Assembly: GCA_002118135.1 (NCBI GenBank)
Contig: BDIU01000356.1
Coordinates: forward strand, 1 to 10,926
Length of the DNA stretch: 10,926 nt
Direction of reading: 5' to 3'
From: Trebouxia sp. TZW2008
Taxonomy: Eukaryota; Chlorophyta; Trebouxiophyceae; Trebouxiales; Trebouxiaceae
Shown: in pieces, positions 6,443-10,926 of the stretch
Layout: each line of letters starts with the position of its first letter
Position numbering within the stretch: the stretch's first letter is position 1
The notes under the pieces: generated by a model
What the model was told of the DNA's origin: nothing
Seen by the model: only the letters and a program-made list of their open reading frames with translations
Database searches by the model: none
Program-made: the position numbers and the translations under genes

Positions 6443-9400
6443 TTATGCCCAGTCTTGCCTCTTGGAGCTAGCCAATGCTGTATACACAACTAGACCCACA
6501 AGTTGGCAAGCAGCTGTTGGCAAAAAAAGAGCATCAGCCCACGAGTTGGTCTTATCTAGCAGATATCCTACAGCGCTGACACCTAGAATGCCTGGAAATG
6601 CACCAGCAGTGTTTGTGATCCCTAAAAGCGCGCCTGCGTATTTGGGTGACAGGTCTTGATGATTGCAGTACAACCCTGCTCGTGACCACGCCCCCAATGC
6701 AAAAGAAACAGACAGCAATGCCACAAGCAGAGTGGTTGGCACTGTTCCACCCAACGCAGCAGCTGTGTGCTTGGCGCCTGCTGGGGTTAGATACGCACAG
6801 GCCAGCATACATGAGGCAGGTCCAGCAAACGCAAGTCCCTGTGCTAATTTACGAACAGATGTAACAGACCAGCCCTTAGTCACCAGCCCATCAGCCACAG
6901 GCCCTACAAATGGTGTCATGGCAGTCATGGCTATGTAAGGTATCAAGGTGAGCAGGCTTGACTTGTCCACACTCAAGCCCAAGGCTAGCTCAAAGTAGGA
7001 GGGCAGCCATGCCAGCAATGTGTAGTAGCCCCAGTTGAAGCAGAAATGGGCTGTGATGATGGCCCACACTGGAGCGCTCCTGGCAAAAGTCCCCCAGGGC
7101 ACAGACTTGGGAGCATCTGCACATGCACTTCTAGCATCAAAGAAAGAACAGGGAAACAGAGGTCTACAGTAAACTCTCTTTGTAAGGACACTCAATGTAG
7201 GGACAACCTCTATGCAAGGACAATGCCATTGGTGACCAATCACTGCATTCTGACTGCAGTAGTCCCTCTTTACTTGGGATGCATTAGATCACCATATCAT
7301 GCTTTCAGTCACATTTTGGCGCATATGTGTGTACCTATTACAGATGCAATTTGGACTTGTCACAATGTCACCACAACAAGCAATTCATCTGCCATGCAGT
7401 CTCAGAAAGCTTTTGTGAGACCCAGGATTGTCCCAGGGCAAGTTTTGCATGCAAGCAAAGGTTGATGTCAAAAGTAAAGTTGCCAAATGTCTATGTCTAT
7501 CCTGAGTGTTGCTTAAAACAGGCCAGCCTGGCAAGACAGAGCTGTGCCACACACATCCAGCATCTTGGCTAGAAAGTGTAATGCATTGTTATCGTATCTT
7601 TTCTTTGTCATGACTGCGACGAACACCAAGAAACTGTATTCTATTTGCAGTTGGACATCAACAATCCTTACCGTGATGCTCAAAACAAGCCAGCCTGGCG
7701 AGATAAGACTTGGGCCACACACACCTAGCACATGTGCTGCAAGTGTAGTGCAATTATTAAAACCACACCTGGTGAGTCTGGCTGCAGCTCAGAGGGAACC
7801 AGCAGATCTGGATCATCTGGGTTCAGCCGCGGGAACACCAAGCACCAAACTATTCCCAGGACAGCAAACAGGTAGAAAACAGAAGGCCAGCCAACGTGCT
7901 TGATGATGGGCCCGCATAACACAAGACCCACTGCACTGCCGACATCCAATCCACCAAAGACAGCTGTGACTGCTCGAGACCTCTCTCGCCTGCGATTGAC
8001 ACCAGGGGGAAGCGTGCTTAGTCTGGTGTAATGGAAACAGAGCTTGATGCATGGTCAGAGCCAACTTGACTGACAGCTGTTAAGGAGAGAAGCGGGCTTA
8101 GTTCAGCACAATGAGGACACAGCTTGATGCATGCTTAGAGCCGATTTGACAGAAGCAAGCTGGTGTACTGGAAACAGAGCTTGATGCATGCTCAACGCCA
8201 CTTTGACTGACAGCTAGTAGGGGAGAAGCGAGCTTAGTCTGATGTAACGGAAACAGAGCTTCATGCATGCTCAGAGCCACTTAAACTGACGGCCGATAAA
8301 GAGAGAAGCAAGCTTAGTCTTGTATAGCCCAAGCAGAGGTTGATGCATGCTCAGAGCCACTGTAACTGACAGCTGGTATTGGGAAAAGCAAGCTTACTCT
8401 GGTATAAGCCTTGCCATGACATTGGTTGCTGAGGATGGCGCCAATCCTTCACCCAGTCCTACCTGCAAAACGCAATCACAGATTGGATGCTGAATTGCGG
8501 TCTGCCCTTGACTTTGTGTTGAGCACAACGCGTCAAAGCAGTTCCAGCTTTCAGATGCCACAATGGTCACTAAGCACATGGCATCTGGTACAGTCTGTTG
8601 GTGCAATGTGCAGCTTACAGCTACACACATGCTGCAAGAATGTGCCTTTGCAAATGACAACTTCTGATGCTATTGGCTAGCATGCATTGAGAGGGCAGCA
8701 CTCAGCAAATAGGCACATGCTTGAAAGGAATGAGATACACAGATGTGCACAAAGAACGGTGAGCAAACTGGCTGGACTGGGCGATGCACAAAGATGCGAC
8801 AAGCACTCCGGGCAAACAGGCTGAAGTGGGCAATTCACAAGGATGCGAGAAGCACGTAGGGCAAAAAGGCTGGAGTGGGCCAGTCACAAAGATGCTAGAA
8901 GCACTTAGGGCAAATAGGCTGGAGTGGGCCAGTCACAAAGATGCTAGAAGCACTTAATGCAACCAGGCTGAAGTGGGTCACTCACAAAGATGCGAGAAGC
9001 ACAGAGAGCAAACAGGCTGGCGTGGGCGAGTGGAGGGGCAGCCAGGGTCCCAAGCGACCACAGCAGGACGCCTGCCAGCAGCACCTTGGCCCCTCCAACC
9101 CTGCATGTACACATTTGGATCATTGTCTTGGCACTGCCATGTGATACATGTCAGTACATACATTTGGGCATTGTCTTGGCATCTGCCATGTGACACATGA
9201 TAGTACATTCATTTGAAGCATTGCGTTCTGCAACTTGGAGCAGAGGTAGGGCATGTGCATGTGTGACCTATTGTTTACAGCACCATTGATCAACCGATGC
9301 ATCAGCTGCTTTCTGCACCATCCCATTTGACATGCTTTGCAGGTGCGATGCATACATTCCAGACGCTGCAACTGCTATGCATGCAGTTGATCAGACATCT

Positions 9401-10306
9401 CGAACAGCAGCTGCAGAGTGATGAGTCTCATGCGAATCCAGGATTTTGAGTACAGAGGCATGCACAAATGCTGCTTGAAAGAAATGGGTGCAAGGCTTCC
9501 CGCACATACTTTGTGGAGACAAAGCCTGCAGGGATCTGCGTGAGGGCATATCCCCAGAAGAATGCTGAGGACACGAGACCCCGGTCGGTGGCGCTCCAGC
9601 CAAGCTCTTCTGCCATGGGTATTACAGCCACAGACATGTTTACCTGCAAGTATTTGGACAGACTTGTTCACAAAGGTTCTCATTGCTTCTGTACGCAACT
9701 AGCTGGGTCATAAAGCCTCCCCACAAAGCACATAAATGATGACAATGAGGAAGATGATGATGTGCATCATGCACTGAAGATGTCTGGACAGTTCACCATT
9801 TCATGTTATTAAGCCCAGCATGACAGCCTGCAGCAAAATGCACAGACATTATGCAACAAAATGCATCTGCTTACCTTGTCCATGTTGCACAACACAAAGG
9901 CTAGCGCCATCATGCCAACTACACGCCATCGGTGTGGAATGCGCGGCTGTTTACCCTCAGGAGGGCCACCATTGTTTGAAAATGATGCATGCAAATCCTC
10001 AAAGTCGCTGCTGCTAGAGACGTCCTCATCATGACTGCTTTCAAGAGCTCTGAAGATTGCACCAGATTGATTGTCTCCAGGAAAAGGTATGTGTGGAACT
10101 GCGGCATCTGAGCATATAGTTGACTGTCTCAACGGCTTTGCATGGCGAGCAATGCTTTGCACGCGGTTGCAACATCCATGCTGACAGCTTGACTGCACTA
10201 TCTGTCTGCTGAGTCTCCGCTTGCATGACTGCCCTGCCTGTTTGAACTTGATGGATTGTAATCTCAAGCTGCAAATAGGTTGCATGGCTGAAATGGTCAC
10301 GCTCAT
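6443..10306 (-). CDS. Plastid PHT4/ANTR-type phosphate/anion transporter (MFS, SLC17-like), six exons
   Basis: Exons in transcription order: 10306-9875, 9643-9510, 9100-8986, 8462-8398, 7989-7769, 7116-6443. Phases agree at all five junctions and the total is 1641 nt, 546 residues plus TAA. Residues 1 to about 125 are rich in Ser, Arg and Gln with almost no acidic residues before about 66, like a chloroplast transit peptide plus linker. The MFS core starts at HRWRVVGMMALAFVLCNMDK (125-144). Diagnostic PHT4 blocks are VNMSVAVIPMAEELGWS, SSAFFWGYALTQIPAGF, VGLGEGLAPSSATNV (228-242), RERSRAV, FGGLDVGSAVGL, GWPSVFYLFAVLG, HFCFNWGYYTLLAWLPSYF and the SLC17-type NHQDLSPKYAGALLGITNTA (474-493). Family members move phosphate, or ascorbate or other anions, across plastid membranes by H+ or Na+ coupling; the substrate here is undetermined. 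TAG lies in frame just before a TTG preceding this ATG, which fixes the start unless an upstream exon exists. The gene appears intact. Confidence 0.92.
7165..7265 (-). repeat. Dispersed repeat family 2, copy 2
   Basis: On the minus strand it reads ACTACTGCAGTCAGAATGCAG through TTGAGTGTCCTTAC, matching 1790-1880 on the plus strand. It ends about 50 nt before the acceptor of intron 5. The open frame running from exon 6 into it gives the same spurious SVLTKR peptide as copy 1, which shows this part of the frame is not coding. Confidence 0.78.
7490..7595 (-). repeat. Dispersed repeat family 1, copy Y (diverged)
   Basis: It shares the GCCAGGCTGGCxTGTTTT block, the TGTGTGTGGC block and an ACACTTTCTAG-like end with copies X and Z. 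It lies 167 bp from copy Z in the same orientation. The GTAAGG word of X and Z is not conserved. Confidence 0.7.
7645..7764 (-). repeat. Dispersed repeat family 1, copy Z
   Basis: On the minus strand it reads AGCACATGTGCTAGGTGT, then CGCCAGGCTGGCTTGTT, then GAGCATCACGGTAAGGA, the same blocks as copy X at 360-500, with small changes and a short insertion. It starts almost at the donor of intron 5. Confidence 0.8.
7990..8397 (-). other. Transporter intron 4, 408 bp, phase 2
   Basis: The donor is CCAGA|GTAAGC and the acceptor GTCAATCGCAG|GCG. Joining gives ARLIPE-RERSRAV, as expected. Almost the whole intron is an 80-bp tandem array. Confidence 0.9.
8003..8400 (-). repeat. Five-copy tandem repeat of about 80 bp filling transporter intron 4
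   Basis: On the plus strand, TTGATGCATG-type anchors (within AGCTTGATGC or variants) fall at 8041, 8121, 8178, 8257 and 8337; spacings are 80, 57, 79 and 80, so one unit has lost about 22 bp. Each unit also has GAAGC, CTTAGTCTGG and ACTGACAGCT-like blocks. The unit at 8391-8400 includes the real donor (GTAAGC on the minus strand); the other units mostly read CTAAGC there, so the GT is gone. Confidence 0.93.
8463..8985 (-). other. Transporter intron 3, 523 bp, phase 0
   Basis: The donor is ATCTTT|GTGAGT and the acceptor TTTTGCAG|GTA. Joining gives CASRIF-VGLGEGLAP, continuous with the family. The donor-proximal half is a 49-bp tandem repeat made of the preceding exon's end; the rest (about 8466-8735) holds nothing recognised. 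Confidence 0.9.
8736..9029 (-). repeat. Six-copy 49-bp tandem repeat of transporter exon 3 end plus its donor
   Basis: GCAAA-type anchors on the plus strand fall at 8763, 8812, 8861, 8910, 8959 and 9008, five spacings of exactly 49 bp. The rightmost unit is the real exon end, encoding LAHASLFALCASRIF followed by GTGAGT. The five others lie in the intron with decayed coding sequence and decayed donor words: GTGACT, GTGACT, GTGAAT, GTGCAT and one more diverged. Confidence 0.93.
9101..9509 (-). other. Transporter intron 2, 409 bp, phase 2
   Basis: The donor is ACAAA|GTATGT and the acceptor GTACATGCAG|GGT. Joining gives GFVST-K-VGGAKVLL, as expected for the loop between membrane segments 2 and 3 in this family. 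A 49-bp tandem repeat abuts the acceptor. Confidence 0.9.
9104..9240 (-). repeat. 49-bp tandem repeat abutting the acceptor of transporter intron 2
   Basis: CATTTG words at 9112, 9161 and 9210 mark units exactly 49 bp apart. Each contains an ATTG or CATTGTCTTGGCA block, and the first two are followed by TGCCATGTGA. The unit nearest the acceptor carries GTACATGCAG. There are about two and a half copies, the leftmost being the best match to the next. Confidence 0.85.
9644..9874 (-). other. Transporter intron 1, 231 bp, phase 0
   Basis: The donor is GACAAG|GTAAGC and the acceptor ATACTTGCAG|GTA. Next to the donor a GCATTTTG-containing segment of about 25 bp is duplicated imperfectly. An NMDK-VNMS junction restores a standard PHT4 motif. 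Confidence 0.9.
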
Positions 10307-10926
10307 AGCTGTCGACAGGGTCAACTAGGAGCAATGTACGATGCACAGTGCACTCTCATCTCCCGCGACGCGCCAGAAGGAAGCCTAAATTGCAGGCGAA
10401 ACAGATGCTTCACATGCAAAACCCTTTTTTGGCAACTGAGACTTCTCATCACGCAACATTACCCAAAGAAAAGCTTGCAAGCTGCGCATACTTGACTTTC
10501 GAGGCGCACTGTGGGCAGTGGCCTGTCAGTGAGCGGATTTGTCTTCACCAAGATACCCTCACAGAATGAGCATCAACTGATCAAGCTGCTGTGGAAATTT
10601 GGAATTTCGGCCCAGGCCGTACAGGGAATGTACCTGAGATGCAAGCAAACGCCGACGAGCCTTATGAATGCAGACCCAGTGCGTTGCGAAAGGTGCGGAC
10701 GATCGCTATAAATCGCTCAAGCGCTCAGGATGTCAGCAGTGGCCGCCATTTCGGGCAAGCGCGCCTTGATGCAAAAATGCTGGTTTTTGCACTGCATCGT
10801 GTTGCAATCCTCAAGCCGTACAGTTTACTCAGAAGTAGCAACACTGCATTCCCACCAGATGTCTGTGCTAAACTTTGTTGAGCAGTCTGTGTGCTTGCAG
10901 AATCAAGTAGATCGTTACATTGTTGC
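10307..10926 (-). promoter_or_regulatory. CpG-rich upstream region of the transporter gene
   Basis: CpG is frequent, especially at 10600-10800 (about 12 in 10681-10800). The region should contain the transporter 5' UTR and promoter. A TATAAAT at 10707-10713 is on the plus strand and so does not serve the transporter. Plus-strand frames at 10511-10711 and 10591-10881 match nothing I recognise. A divergent gene to the right is possible but unsupported. Confidence 0.45.

Larger units (their letters stand above)
7117..7768 (-). other. Transporter intron 5, 652 bp, phase 1
   Basis: The donor is TCACCAG|GTGTGG and the acceptor GCATGTGCAG|ATG. Joining gives QPDSP-D-APKSVPWG. The intron holds two family 1 repeats and one family 2 repeat, all in sense orientation. 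The stretch between them (about 7266-7489) shows nothing recognised. Confidence 0.88.

Noticed and set aside
6552..6938. Open frames on both strands overlapping transporter exon 6
   Set aside because: They are out-of-frame or antisense shadows of a clear, conserved transporter exon.
7117..7243. Extension of transporter exon 6 upstream along its open frame to 7243
   Set aside because: The extra residues come from a dispersed repeat, and only the acceptor at 7117 restores frame and family sequence with exon 5. The nearby GCTAG acceptor (exon start 7130) would add 14 nt and break the frame.
8736..9029. Regular 49-bp repeats as a possible CRISPR array
   Set aside because: Units are contiguous with no spacers, diverge between copies, and one unit is coding exon of a eukaryotic gene.
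8978..9208. Apparent disabling frameshift in transporter exon 3
   Set aside because: The listed open frame is out of phase. In the correct frame exon 3 reads VLLWSLGTLAAPPLAHASLF without any break.
10511..10711. Plus-strand frame ending in a CERCGR zinc-ribbon-like motif
   Set aside because: Only two clustered cysteines, no family match, short frame in CpG-rich promoter sequence.
10707..10713. TATAAAT as transporter TATA box
   Set aside because: It is on the plus strand, about 400 nt from the transporter ATG, so it would drive transcription away from the gene.

Overview
The window looks like nuclear DNA of a green alga (Chlorophyta, perhaps a trebouxiophyte; the lineage is inferred). The genes have phase-consistent GT-AG introns. 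One encodes a plant-type plastid phosphate/anion transporter with a transit-peptide-like leader. Another encodes a pentatricopeptide-repeat (PPR) protein. TGTAA, the usual chlorophyte polyadenylation signal, lies downstream of two of the three genes. There are no bacterial operons, phage genes or CRISPR arrays.

Layout. Positions 1-3060 (+) hold the 3' part of a PPR gene. Only its last two exons are secure (about 1061-1204 and 2764-3060). The rest is intron filled with tandem repeats, a (TG)n tract, two dispersed repeats and a degenerate tRNA-Asp-like sequence. Positions 3061-3983 are the convergent 3' intergenic interval. Positions 3984-5642 (-) are a long open frame for a Golgi-type, type II membrane glycosyltransferase-like protein; it has no usable ATG, so a short 5' exon must lie upstream. 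Positions 5643-6442 are CpG-rich and hold the promoter of that gene and the 3' UTR of the next. Positions 6443-10306 (-) are a complete six-exon gene for a 546-residue PHT4/ANTR (SLC17-type) transporter, reconstructed by joining exons whose splice phases all agree. Positions 10307-10926 are its CpG-rich upstream region.

The most striking observation concerns the introns. In at least four introns, and probably a fifth running off the left edge, tandem repeats are built from or abut the gene's own exon-intron junction: the end of an exon plus its 5' splice site, or the 3' splice site plus the start of the next exon, copied 2 to 6 times with decay. Periods are 49, 49, about 80, 103, 105 and about 248 bp. 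It looks as if these introns grew by local tandem duplication of splice junctions. In addition, two dispersed repeat families occur in introns of both the PPR and the transporter gene, always in sense orientation and in the same order. CpG is dense in the putative promoters and almost absent in parts of introns, as expected from gene-body cytosine methylation.

The three genes show no sign of acting in one pathway. They are a presumed organellar RNA-binding protein, a secretory-pathway glycosyltransferase-like enzyme and a plastid envelope or thylakoid transporter.
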